Made by a program: the position numbers and the translations under genes
Notes under the pieces: model-generated
The model's input: only the letters and a program-made list of their open reading frames with translations
The model's database searches: none
Told to the model about the DNA's origin: nothing
Shown: positions 1 to 6,676 of the stretch, in pieces
Numbering within the stretch: position 1 is the stretch's first letter
How the letters are laid out: each line of letters starts with the position of its first letter
Assembly: GCA_023253905.1 (NCBI GenBank)
Contig: JALREG010000172.1
Coordinates: 1-11,811, forward strand
DNA: 11,811 bases
Direction: 5' to 3'
From: Burkholderiaceae bacterium
Lineage (GTDB): Bacteria > Pseudomonadota > Gammaproteobacteria > Burkholderiales > Burkholderiaceae

Positions 1-1716
1 GACGCAGGCAACATGCTCAAGCCTGCTTTGGCACGTGGCGAACTGCATTGTGTGGGTGCCACCACCTTGGACGAGTACCGAAAATACATTGAAAAAGATG
101 CGGCCTTGGAGCGGCGTTTTCAAAAAATCATGGTCGATGAACCTTCCGTGGAAGCCACCATCGCCATTTTGCGGGGTTTGCAAGAAAAATACGAAGTGCA
201 CCACGGTGTCGAGATCACCGACCCCGCCATCGTCGCCGCTGCCGAACTGTCCCACCGCTACATCACCGATCGTTTTTTACCGGACAAGGCGATTGATCTG
301 ATCGATGAAGCCGCGGCCAAAATCAAGATCGAGATTGACTCCAAGCCCGAAGTCATGGACCGACTCGACCGCCGACTCATCCAACTCAAGATCGAGCGTG
401 AAGCGGTGCGCAAAGAGAAGGACGAAGCCTCGCAAAAGCGCTTGGCCTTGCTCGAAGAGGAAATGGACAAGCTCGAGCAGGAATACGCCGACCTCGACGA
501 GATCTGGAAAACCGAGAAAGCCTCGGCGCAAGGCGGTGCGCAGGTCAAGGAAGAAATTGATCGCCTGCGTTTTCAGATCGAGGAGTACACCCGCAAAGGC
601 GATTTCAACAAAGTGGCCGAGTTGCAATACGGCCGTTTGCCTGAGTTGGAAAAACGCCTGAAGGAAGCCAACGCACGCGAGACTGCTGCGGGCGATGCCG
701 CAGTACCGCGCTTGTTGCGCACGCAAGTGGGGGCTGAAGAAATTGCCGAAGTGGTCGCGCGAGCCACGGGCATTCCGGTGGCCAAACTCATGCAGGGCGA
801 GCGCGAGAAGTTGCTCCAGATGGAAGATCGTTTGCACCAGCGTGTCGTCGGGCAGCAGGAGGCGATCGTGGCCGTGGCCAATGCCATTCGTCGCTCGCGC
901 GCGGGGTTGGGTGACCCGAACCGTCCCACCGGCTCTTTCCTCTTCCTGGGCCCGACGGGCGTGGGCAAGACCGAACTCTGTAAGGCCTTGGCCGAGTTTC
1001 TGTTCGATACCGAAGAGCACATGATCCGGATCGACATGAGCGAGTTCATGGAGCGGCATTCGGTGGCAAGGCTGATTGGCGCTCCCCCGGGTTATGTGGG
1101 CTACGAGGAGGGAGGACATCTCACCGAAGCCGTGCGCCGCAAGCCCTACAGCGTGATCCTGCTCGATGAAGTCGAAAAGGCGCATCCCGATGTGTTCAAT
1201 GTGCTGCTGCAGGCGCTCGATGATGGCCGAATGACCGATGGTCAGGGTCGAACGGTGGACTTCCGAAATACCGTGATCGTCATGACATCCAATCTCGGTT
1301 CCCATGACATCCAGCGTCTTGCGGGCGAGGATCCCGACCTCATCAAGGAAGCGGTGATGGGTGAAGTCCGCAAGCACTTCCGACCAGAGTTCATCAATCG
1401 GATCGACGAGATCGTGGTGTTTCATGCGCTCGCCCGCGATCATATTCGGCACATCGCCCGGATCCAGCTCGCGCGCCTCGAAAAACGCCTGGCCGATCGC
1501 GAGATGACGCTCTCTGTCACCGATACTGCGCTCGATGAAGTGGCCAAGGTGGGTTTTGATCCGCTCTATGGCGCGCGGCCTCTCAAGCGCGCCATTCAGC
1601 AGCACATCGAAAATCCGGTGGCGAGGCTGGTTCTCGAGGGGCGTTTCGGCCCCAAAGACGAAATCCCGGTCGATTTTGTGAACGGCGAATTCCGCTTCGG
1701 TCGCATCGTTCACTAG
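1..1716 (+). CDS. clpB: ATP-dependent disaggregase ClpB, C-terminal part (5' end outside window)
   Basis: ClpB is a cytoplasmic Hsp100 ring ATPase that pulls proteins out of aggregates together with DnaK. The reading frame is open from base 1, so the visible 571 residues are the C-terminal two thirds of a protein that is usually about 860 residues long. In order, the fragment shows the end of nucleotide-binding domain 1 with the arginine-finger pair ERRF (residues 37-40 of the fragment) and the charged coiled-coil M domain (about 110-230). Nucleotide-binding domain 2 follows, with Walker A GPTGVGKT (317-324), Walker B VILLDE (385-390), sensor 1 VMTSNLGS and a sensor-2 stretch GARPLKRAI near the end. 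The M domain separates ClpB from ClpA and ClpC. Catalytic motifs are intact and the stop is TAG. Leucine and glutamine codon use changes sharply near base 1020 (see findings). The gene is not functionally linked to the tad locus behind it. Confidence 0.97.
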   Translation, partial: DAGNMLKPALARGELHCVGATTLDEYRKYIEKDAALERRFQKIMVDEPSVEATIAILRGLQEKYEVHHGVEITDPAIVAAAELSHRYITDRFLPDKAIDLIDEAAAKIKIEIDSKPEVMDRLDRRLIQLKIEREAVRKEKDEASQKRLALLEEEMDKLEQEYADLDEIWKTEKASAQGGAQVKEEIDRLRFQIEEYTRKGDFNKVAELQYGRLPELEKRLKEANARETAAGDAAVPRLLRTQVGAEEIAEVVARATGIPVAKLMQGEREKLLQMEDRLHQRVVGQQEAIVAVANAIRRSRAGLGDPNRPTGSFLFLGPTGVGKTELCKALAEFLFDTEEHMIRIDMSEFMERHSVARLIGAPPGYVGYEEGGHLTEAVRRKPYSVILLDEVEKAHPDVFNVLLQALDDGRMTDGQGRTVDFRNTVIVMTSNLGSHDIQRLAGEDPDLIKEAVMGEVRKHFRPEFINRIDEIVVFHALARDHIRHIARIQLARLEKRLADREMTLSVTDTALDEVAKVGFDPLYGARPLKRAIQQHIENPVARLVLEGRFGPKDEIPVDFVNGEFRFGRIVH

Positions 1717-1723
1717 CGGCCCC

Positions 1724-1743
1724 CGCGCGGTTTCCGCCGCGCG
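1724..1743 (+). other. GC-rich hairpin just after the clpB stop
   Basis: Seven perfectly paired bases, CGCGCGG (1724-1730) and CCGCGCG (1737-1743), flank a 6-nt loop, 7 nt after the clpB stop codon. No T tract follows (CCTTGCG), so it is not a classical intrinsic terminator. It may protect the mRNA 3' end or slow polymerase ahead of the better terminator candidate at 1871. Confidence 0.3.
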
Positions 1744-1800
1744 CCTTGCGTTCACGCGTCTGCGGGCTTGCGTCGCAGCAAGTTCGCGCTCGATCGCTCA

Positions 1801-1829
1801 TTGCGGTCGTGAACCGCCCTTCTTACTCT
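1801..1829 (+). promoter_or_regulatory. Weak candidate sigma-70 promoter upstream of flp
   Basis: TTGCGG (1801-1806) and TACTCT (1824-1829) are separated by 17 nt, the preferred spacing. Each hexamer matches only three of six consensus positions. If used, transcription would start around 1836, inside the left arm of the inverted repeat at 1831-1874, giving flp a leader of about 120 nt. This is speculative. It is the best spaced pair I found by eye in the gap, and an activator-dependent promoter would look no better. Confidence 0.2.
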
Positions 1830-1830
1830 C

Positions 1831-1874
1831 GCTTCTCGTATCGACGCACACCGCGGTGTGTGGCGATGCGAAGC
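1831..1874 (+). repeat. 44-nt inverted repeat with perfect 14-bp palindromic core
   Basis: The core CACACCGCGGTGTG (1847-1860) is a perfect palindrome. Complementarity continues outward: 1840-1843 pairs with 1864-1867, 1837-1839 with 1868-1870 (one G.T), and GCTT 1831-1834 with AAGC 1871-1874. There is one mismatch (1844/1863), one further G.T pair and a 2-nt bulge (1835-1836). As RNA it would form a stem of about 19 pairs with a CGCG loop. As DNA the symmetric core could be an operator for a dimeric regulator. It lies about 80-125 nt upstream of flp and overlaps the terminator-like hairpin by 4 nt. Confidence 0.55.
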
Positions 1875-1911
1875 CCCGCTGATCGGACGATCTCGGGGTT
1901 TCGTCGTCGTC
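1871..1911 (+). terminator. Candidate intrinsic terminator between clpB and flp
   Basis: CCCCG (1874-1878) pairs with CGGGG (1894-1898). The stem continues inward with GATC (1881-1884) against GATC (1889-1892) around a GGAC loop, with a small CT/T internal loop. AA (1871-1872) can pair with TT (1900-1901). The stem is followed by a T-rich run, TTTCGTCGTCGTC (1899-1911). The form is that of an intrinsic terminator with an impure T tract. It would end clpB transcripts 155 nt after the stop. Because it sits only about 45-85 nt before the flp start, it could also act as an attenuator in the flp leader. Confidence 0.5.
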
Positions 1912-1926
1912 CGGCATGCACGGACG
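1908..1926 (+). other. Small perfect hairpin in the flp leader
   Basis: CGTCCG (1908-1913) and CGGACG (1921-1926) form a 6-bp perfect stem with a 7-nt loop GCATGCA. A T.G pair and a G-C pair can extend it. It ends 17 nt before the flp Shine-Dalgarno sequence GGAG (1944-1947). It is the third consecutive stem in this gap and could affect pilin mRNA stability or ribosome access. No function is shown by sequence alone. Confidence 0.35.
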
Positions 1927-1955
1927 GCATCACTTAACGAGATGGAGAGCAACAG

Positions 1956-2165
1956 ATGTCAACAGCACTCAAAAACTTCTGGCAGGACGAGTCCGGTGTC
2001 ACGGCGATCGAGTATGGCCTGATCGCCGGACTGTTGGCGGTGGTGATCATTGCCGCTGTGACCGCAGCCGGGGGCAATCTCAACGCCATCTTCTCGCTGG
2101 TTTGCAACAAGCTCAACGGTGCGGTGACTGCAGGCGGTGGCACGGCAGTAGGCTGCCCGGCCTGA
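1956..2165 (+). CDS. flp: Flp-type IVb major pilin precursor
   Basis: This is the 69-residue structural subunit of the Flp pilus. The N-terminus has a 14-residue leader ending in Gly14, followed by VTAIEYGLIAGLLAVVIIAA. This matches the type IVb prepilin cleavage site G|xxxxEY, with mature Glu5 and Tyr6 (precursor Glu19, Tyr20) leading into the hydrophobic stem helix. The mature pilin would be 55 residues, normal for the family. The start is supported by GGAG at 1944-1947, 8 nt upstream. Two cysteines, Cys50 and Cys67, bracket a Gly/Ala/Thr-rich C-terminal tail and could form a disulfide in the periplasm. The processing enzyme gene is next, after 73 nt. Only one flp copy is in the window. Expression probably depends on the structured leader between 1831 and 1926. 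Confidence 0.95.
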   Translation: MSTALKNFWQDESGVTAIEYGLIAGLLAVVIIAAVTAAGGNLNAIFSLVCNKLNGAVTAGGGTAVGCPA

Positions 2166-2238
2166 TCGGGATGGTCTCGGGCATGTGCCGCATCGGGCTC
2201 CGTGGGAAACGGGTCGGACGCTTCAGGGCTGGCGGTTG

Positions 2239-2826
2239 ATGGCGTTCGATCTCTGGATGGTTCGGCTCGGGCAGCTGGGGCTCGCTCTGTTGCTTGCTGC
2301 CAGTTGCGTGAGCGACTGGCGAAGCCGGCGCATTCCCAACGTGCTGACCGTTTCCGGGCTCTTCGGTGCGTTGGCCTTTCACGGACTCGCACCGGGTGGG
2401 GCAGGGTTATTTGACCCTTACCTGCCCGGTGGCCTGGGGTTGAAGGCATCGCTCCTGGGTGCGGGCCTCGCGTTGCTGCTGCTGCTCCTGCCCTACTCAC
2501 GCGGCTGGGTCGGTGCAGGCGATACCAAGCTGATGGCAGCGGTGGGGGCGTTTGTTGGGCTCGCCGCGCTACCGGCGGTTCTGCTCGGAGTGATGCTCTC
2601 GGCCGGCGTGCTCGCTCTGGTTTACGCATTGCTTGATCGCGAGCTTCTGTCAGCGGGGGCGCGTATCGCAGGCTGGTTGAGATGGCCATTAATGAGCCCA
2701 AGCGATGCGAGTGGCAATCAGGCCGACGCGCTCCTCGCGCCTGCGCCGCGCCTGCCGATGGCGCTTGCCATTACATCCGGGGTCGCGGGATTTGCGCTGG
2801 CTGCTTATTTCAATCTGCTCGGCTAG
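2239..2826 (+). CDS. tadV: Prepilin peptidase CpaA/TadV (A24 aspartyl family)
   Basis: This is an inner-membrane aspartyl peptidase that removes the leader of Flp prepilin. In Aggregatibacter, TadV also processes TadE and TadF. With the start at 2239 the protein has 195 residues, and most of it is hydrophobic membrane helices. The two active-site aspartates are visible: Asp26 in SDWRSRRIPN and Asp95 in the GxGD motif GAGDTKL. It lacks the N-terminal methylation domain of PilD-type enzymes, as expected for the short TadV type. An upstream in-frame ATG at 2185 would add 18 polar residues before the first membrane helix. I chose 2239 because the helix then starts at once and AGGG lies about 11 nt upstream, but the start is not certain. 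The gene follows flp by 73 nt and precedes the AAA-like gene by 25 nt. Confidence 0.93.
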   Translation: MAFDLWMVRLGQLGLALLLAASCVSDWRSRRIPNVLTVSGLFGALAFHGLAPGGAGLFDPYLPGGLGLKASLLGAGLALLLLLLPYSRGWVGAGDTKLMAAVGAFVGLAALPAVLLGVMLSAGVLALVYALLDRELLSAGARIAGWLRWPLMSPSDASGNQADALLAPAPRLPMALAITSGVAGFALAAYFNLLG

Positions 2827-2851
2827 CGCCGGGCTGGACAGGTGTTGATCT

Positions 2852-4216
2852 ATGGATATGACTGAACTCGATCGTGCAGGCTCGCTGCCTGACCCGCATC
2901 CGGCCGGGGGTCGGCCGCGATCGCCGCTCACCCTCGATGACACCGGGCTGGCTCCAGGCTGGCTGAACCAGCACATGCTGCGACATCTGTATATCGCGGG
3001 CGATGTTGATTGCGCGGAACTATCGGCACGCCTGCTGCTCCCGTTTCGCCTCGTGGAAACAATGATCGGAAAGTTGCGAATGGCTAAATTGATTGAACCC
3101 GTAGGCGGCAACCGTTCGTCCTCAAAGTGGACGTTCGCACTGACCGACAGCGGCCGAGCCCACGCGGCCGAGGCGTTATCGCACAGTCGCTATGTGGGCC
3201 CGGCGCCGGTGAGCCTGGACGACTATCGGCGACAGCTGGCAATGTGTTCGCCGCCCCATCCCTCCGGCTGTGGTCCACAGCCACCCGGCGATGCGTTCAG
3301 CAACCTCGCGCTCGACGACTCGACGGTGGAGCAGCTTGGCATTGCGCTCGCCTCGCAAAGAAACTTCATCGTTCACGGTCCGCGGGGTAGCGGTCGGTCA
3401 AGTCTGGTAGGCCAATTGGCGGCGATCTCACGGGGCATCGTCTGGGTGCCCCATGCGGTGCTCGCGGGCGATCAGGTGGTACGCATTTTCGACCGCGCGC
3501 TGCATGAATCGGTTGATGGGTTGATCGCGCCTGACCTGCAGACGCCAGCCGATCCGTCGGCCGCGTCCGCGGAGGGACTATCGGTCGATCGCCGTTGGGT
3601 TGCCTGCAGGGAACCCGTGGTGAAGGTGAACGGGGCGATGGGTCGGCAGGCGATTACCGCCCGAAAAATTCATGATGATCATTCGATCGATGCGCCGGTT
3701 GCGATCAAGGCGTCGCCAGGGATCCTGATTGTGGATGACGCTAGCGCAGCAGGCCGCGGCCTCGAGCCTGCGCTGTGTCGCCTCCATGACGCGATTGAGC
3801 GCGGCGCTGATCAGGTGACACGTCGCGATGGTCAGGTGATCGATTTCCCGATCAGATTGCGGTTGGTGACCGTCGAGTCCCGTCCACCCGCTCGCCGCGG
3901 GTTTCAGCGGCGCGGGGCGCGCCTGGCTTACGCTGTGTCGCTGGGGCCGCTCTCGGTGCATTCCTATCGGCGTGCGGTACAACTCGCGGCGCGCAAGCAC
4001 GGACTGAAGTGCGATATCCGCGCGGAGGATGCGCTTCTTGCCCAGCATCACGACGGGGCGGGGATTGGCCGGCTGGCGTCGGTCCCAGACGCGGTGCTTG
4101 GCCGAATCGCTGATCGGTTGCTCTGGCAGGGGGGGCCACCTGTTGTTGATCCCACGCAAATCGACTGGGCCTGGCAACAGCTCTTCGGGCGCACGCCTGT
4201 CGGGGCGGGTCAATGA
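2852..4216 (+). CDS. Winged-helix/AAA-like protein of the tad locus with degenerate ATPase motifs
   Basis: This 454-residue protein has no experimentally known role that I can name. Residues about 35-110 look like a winged helix: LNQHMLRHLYIAG, a recognition-helix-like stretch, then FALTDSGRAHAAEAL, followed by YVGPAPVSLDDY. Residues about 165-400 resemble a P-loop domain, with GPRGSGRSS (176-184) at the Walker A position and ILIVDDAS (291-298) at the Walker B position. DRRWV (246-250) and the tail IDWAWQQLFGR also match my memory of a tad-associated AAA family of about 500 residues. In that family I recall Walker A as GPPGNGKTS, Walker B as LIDDFGRQ and sensor 1 as FATN. Here Lys is Arg182, the second acidic residue is Asp, and the sensor-1 Asn is missing (LVTVES). 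The protein may bind but not hydrolyse ATP, or only be a scaffold or regulator. AGGTG (2840-2844) lies 7 nt before the ATG. The stop overlaps the cpaB start by ATGA, so it is translated with the pilus operon. Confidence 0.8.
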   Translation: MDMTELDRAGSLPDPHPAGGRPRSPLTLDDTGLAPGWLNQHMLRHLYIAGDVDCAELSARLLLPFRLVETMIGKLRMAKLIEPVGGNRSSSKWTFALTDSGRAHAAEALSHSRYVGPAPVSLDDYRRQLAMCSPPHPSGCGPQPPGDAFSNLALDDSTVEQLGIALASQRNFIVHGPRGSGRSSLVGQLAAISRGIVWVPHAVLAGDQVVRIFDRALHESVDGLIAPDLQTPADPSAASAEGLSVDRRWVACREPVVKVNGAMGRQAITARKIHDDHSIDAPVAIKASPGILIVDDASAAGRGLEPALCRLHDAIERGADQVTRRDGQVIDFPIRLRLVTVESRPPARRGFQRRGARLAYAVSLGPLSVHSYRRAVQLAARKHGLKCDIRAEDALLAQHHDGAGIGRLASVPDAVLGRIADRLLWQGGPPVVDPTQIDWAWQQLFGRTPVGAGQ

Positions 4217-5100
4217 TCGCGCGCGCCGGCTGGTGGATGCTGGGGGTTTCACTGTCTGCAGGTGCACTGGCAACCCTGCTCGCCTCAGCGTGGCTTGGCG
4301 AGCAACGCGCCGATAGCGGCCGCTCGGTGGTGGTTGCGAGCCGGGATATTGCTGCGGGACAGGTGCTTGATCCTGCGCTGCTCGAGCGGGTCAGTTGGCC
4401 CCGCGGCGCAGTGCCGCAGGGGGCATTGGCTGATCCCGCCTCTCTTGTGGGACGGGTGCCCCGGACCGCGCTGGTGCGCGGTGAACCGGTGCTGGCGGCC
4501 AAGCTCACGCCTGAGGGGTCGCGGGGCGGCCTGGCTGCCGTGATCGCCCCGGGTCATCGGGCAATCACCGTTCGAGTCAACGAGGTGATCGGCGTGGCGG
4601 GATTCGCGCTACCGGGGAACTTCGTTGATGTACTGGTGAGCGCGCAGGATGATTCACAGGGCGCTCGGATGGTGTCGAGAATTGTGCTCGAGCGCATCCT
4701 GGTACTTGCCATCGCGCAGGAAGCGGCGCGCGATGAAACCCGCCCTAAAGTGGTCAGTGCTGTGACGCTCCAGGTGACGCCACAAGAGGCCGAGCGCTTG
4801 GATCTCGCGCGCAATATCGGTCAGCTGTCGCTTGCGCTTCGCAACCAGGTTGACTCGATATCGGCAGCGGGGCGTGGCGTCTCACGCGCTGAACTGCTTG
4901 GACTCACCGAGCCGAAGACATCGCCGCCGGTTGTGTCCGAGAGCCGCCCTCCGCTCCCAGCGCCCGTGCGGGTGAGCCGCAGCGCGCCAGCCGATGAACG
5001 GTTGGCGAACGGTCTTCCTGATCTGCAGGTGGAGGTTATTCGCGGCCTCCTGAAATCGACCGCCACGTTCAACCGTAAGGAGGTCGCTCTTGAGCGCTGA
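4213..5100 (+). CDS. cpaB: Flp pilus assembly protein CpaB/RcpC
   Basis: CpaB/RcpC is an inner-membrane-anchored periplasmic protein needed for Flp pilus assembly, thought to work with the secretin. The 295 residues begin with one hydrophobic anchor (about 8-29). A SAF domain follows at about 36-96 (SVVVASRDIAAGQVLDPALL through GEPVLAAKL). Next is the RcpC-type domain at about 110-210, with the conserved stretch HRAITVRVNEVIGVAGFALP and the strand PGNFVDVLVS. The last 80 residues are Pro/Ser-rich and poorly conserved. Length is normal. The ATG overlaps the previous stop (ATGA, 4213-4216), which implies coupled translation. The end overlaps the secretin start by 11 nt. Confidence 0.94.
   Translation: MIARAGWWMLGVSLSAGALATLLASAWLGEQRADSGRSVVVASRDIAAGQVLDPALLERVSWPRGAVPQGALADPASLVGRVPRTALVRGEPVLAAKLTPEGSRGGLAAVIAPGHRAITVRVNEVIGVAGFALPGNFVDVLVSAQDDSQGARMVSRIVLERILVLAIAQEAARDETRPKVVSAVTLQVTPQEAERLDLARNIGQLSLALRNQVDSISAAGRGVSRAELLGLTEPKTSPPVVSESRPPLPAPVRVSRSAPADERLANGLPDLQVEVIRGLLKSTATFNRKEVALER
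5076..5084 (+). promoter_or_regulatory. Near-perfect Shine-Dalgarno sequence that sets the secretin TTG start
   Basis: TAAGGAGGT is close to a full complement of the 16S rRNA 3' end. It lies 5 nt before TTG at 5090 but 20 nt before the first in-frame ATG at 5105. The spacing therefore favours TTG as the start. The site is inside the end of cpaB. Confidence 0.8.
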
Positions 5101-6643
5101 TCTGATGAACCGTCGCAAGTGGCTGTGCAGTGCCGTCGCGTTAAGCGCCCCGTCTTTGGCAATCGCGCAGCGTGCCGGACCCCAGCCTGGTACGACCCCT
5201 GCGCCGCGTACCGCCCCGCGCCGTACGCCACTGGAGCGAACCCGGATCGGTCCTCCCATCACGCTGGTGGCGGGCAAATCCACCCTGTTGCACCTCGACT
5301 CGGCGATTGAACGTCTGTCAGTCGGTAATCCCGCGGTCGCCGACGTGACCCTGATCAGCCCGTTCGAGTTGTATCTGCTTGGCAAGACCTTCGGTACGAC
5401 CAACCTGATTTTGTGGCGGGAAGACGGGCCGACGACCATCATCGATCTCTCGGTCAGTCTTGATACCCAGGCGCTACGCGAGCGGTTGCGCGCGCTGTTG
5501 CCAGGCGAAACCGGCATAAGCGTGGAAGCGGCGGCCGATTCGGTGGTGTTGAGTGGTGTTGTGAGCAGCGCGATGCGCGCCGACCAGGCAGCTGCGATTG
5601 CTGATGCGTTCATTCGCAGTGTGGGGCGTGGGCTGGTGATGCCGATTGGTACGGGCGACGGCCGGATGGCGGCAGGGCAGACTGCACAGGTCTCATGGGC
5701 TCCGGTTGCACCGGCCAGCTCCGGGTCGGGTGATGCTTCGCTTCGGCCACGGGTGGTCAATCTGCTTCAGATATCGCAGCCCCAACAGGTGATGCTCGAG
5801 GTCAAGGTGGCGGAGGTCTCGAAGACGCTGCTCGACCAGTTGGGCGCGCGCTTTGAAGGCTCGCGTCTGAACGGCGACTGGCGATACAGCATCCTCAGTC
5901 AGTTCCTGTCGGGTTCGGGCGGATTGCTTGGCGTTCGCACCCCGGGCGGTGATGAACTTCGACTCGATGCCGAACGGCGCGATGGTCTGATCAAAATTCT
6001 GGCCGAGCCCAACATTGTCGCGATCAGCGGTCATGAAGCGAGTTTTCTTGCTGGCGGAAAAATCTTCATCCCGGTGGCACGTGCCAACGCGGCCACTGGC
6101 GCCAATACCGTCACGCTCGAGGAAAAGGAGTTTGGTATCGGACTCAAATTCATGCCCACCGTACTCGATGGTGGTCGCATTCATCTGCGCGTGTCGCCGG
6201 AGGTGTCTGAACTATCGCAGACCGGCTCGCCCTTCGTGAGCGTAGGCGGAACCACCTCGATCCTGCCCAGTTTCACCATTCGCCGTGCGCAGACCGCGGT
6301 GCAGCTCGCCGATGGTCAGAGTCTTGCGATCGCCGGTCTCATCCGTAGCAATGTCAACGAAAGCATCAAGCGGCTTCCGTGGCTGGGGGATATCCCGGTG
6401 CTGGGCGCGCTCTTCCGAAGCGCCGAGTTTCAGGCCGATCAATCCGAGCTGATGTTCGTGGTGACCCCCCGGCTGGTGGGTGCGGTGGCAGCGCCAATCG
6501 CGCTGCCCACTGATTCATTCACGCCCCCTAACCGGATGGAGTTCTTTGGTGAGGGGCGCCTGGAGGGAAGCGGTCATCCAGCGTTACCGGCCACGCCGTG
6601 GCGGGATCCCGCGGGGTCCGATGTAGCGCCCGCGCGCGACTGA
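5090..6643 (+). CDS. rcpA: Flp pilus secretin CpaC/RcpA
   Basis: This is the outer-membrane secretin through which the Flp pilus exits. It has 517 residues from a TTG start fixed by the strong Shine-Dalgarno at 5076-5084. A signal peptide is visible (basic MNRRKWL, hydrophobic CSAVALSAPSLA, likely cleavage after AIA). Next comes the N-terminal pilus/secretin domain at about 60-125 (LVAGKSTLLHLDSAIERLSV, GTTNLILW). A BON-like stretch lies at about 127-185. The secretin homology domain runs from about 225 to 465: QQVMLEVKVAEVSK, LAEPNIVAISGHEASFLAGG, GIGLKFMPTVLDGGRIHLRV and LADGQSLAIAGLI, then IKRLPWLGDIPVLGALFRS. After this core is a proline-rich tail with PTDSFTPPNRMEFF, typical of the RcpA branch as I recall it. 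Length is in the usual range and no key block is missing. Confidence 0.95.
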   Translation: MSADLMNRRKWLCSAVALSAPSLAIAQRAGPQPGTTPAPRTAPRRTPLERTRIGPPITLVAGKSTLLHLDSAIERLSVGNPAVADVTLISPFELYLLGKTFGTTNLILWREDGPTTIIDLSVSLDTQALRERLRALLPGETGISVEAAADSVVLSGVVSSAMRADQAAAIADAFIRSVGRGLVMPIGTGDGRMAAGQTAQVSWAPVAPASSGSGDASLRPRVVNLLQISQPQQVMLEVKVAEVSKTLLDQLGARFEGSRLNGDWRYSILSQFLSGSGGLLGVRTPGGDELRLDAERRDGLIKILAEPNIVAISGHEASFLAGGKIFIPVARANAATGANTVTLEEKEFGIGLKFMPTVLDGGRIHLRVSPEVSELSQTGSPFVSVGGTTSILPSFTIRRAQTAVQLADGQSLAIAGLIRSNVNESIKRLPWLGDIPVLGALFRSAEFQADQSELMFVVTPRLVGAVAAPIALPTDSFTPPNRMEFFGEGRLEGSGHPALPATPWRDPAGSDVAPARD

Positions 6644-6676
6644 CAGACCGCCGCGCTTAAAACTTGGGAGAGAGCA

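Noticed and set aside
277..1755. Long open frame of 492 codons on the minus strand, antisense to clpB
   Set aside because: It is a shadow of the high-GC clpB codon pattern. The protein is rich in His/Arg/Leu without family features, while the sense strand codes for an unmistakable ClpB.
1767..1782. CTTGC/GCAAG stem in the clpB-flp gap
   Set aside because: It has five base pairs with a 6-nt loop and no T tract, too weak to call a feature beside the stronger stems downstream.
2138..2160. Sigma-54-like TGGCACGGC followed by GGCTGC near the flp end
   Set aside because: The spacing between the GG and GC elements does not fit the -24/-12 rule, and the site lies inside the flp coding sequence.
2144..2170. 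Two small stems (GGCAG/CTGCC and CCCG/CGGG) around the flp stop, possible attenuator between flp and tadV
   Set aside because: The stems are only 4-5 bp, mutually overlapping, and have no T tract. This is expected by chance in GC-rich sequence.
1934..2701. 255-codon minus-strand open frame across flp and tadV
   Set aside because: It has an Arg/Pro/Ala-rich composition with no motif, and it overlaps two well-supported genes on the other strand.
3578..4508. Two minus-strand open frames (231 and 218 codons) opposite the AAA-like gene and cpaB
   Set aside because: Both are low-complexity Arg/Pro/Ala-rich translations typical of antisense frames in GC-rich genes. The sense frames have domain motifs and coupled starts.
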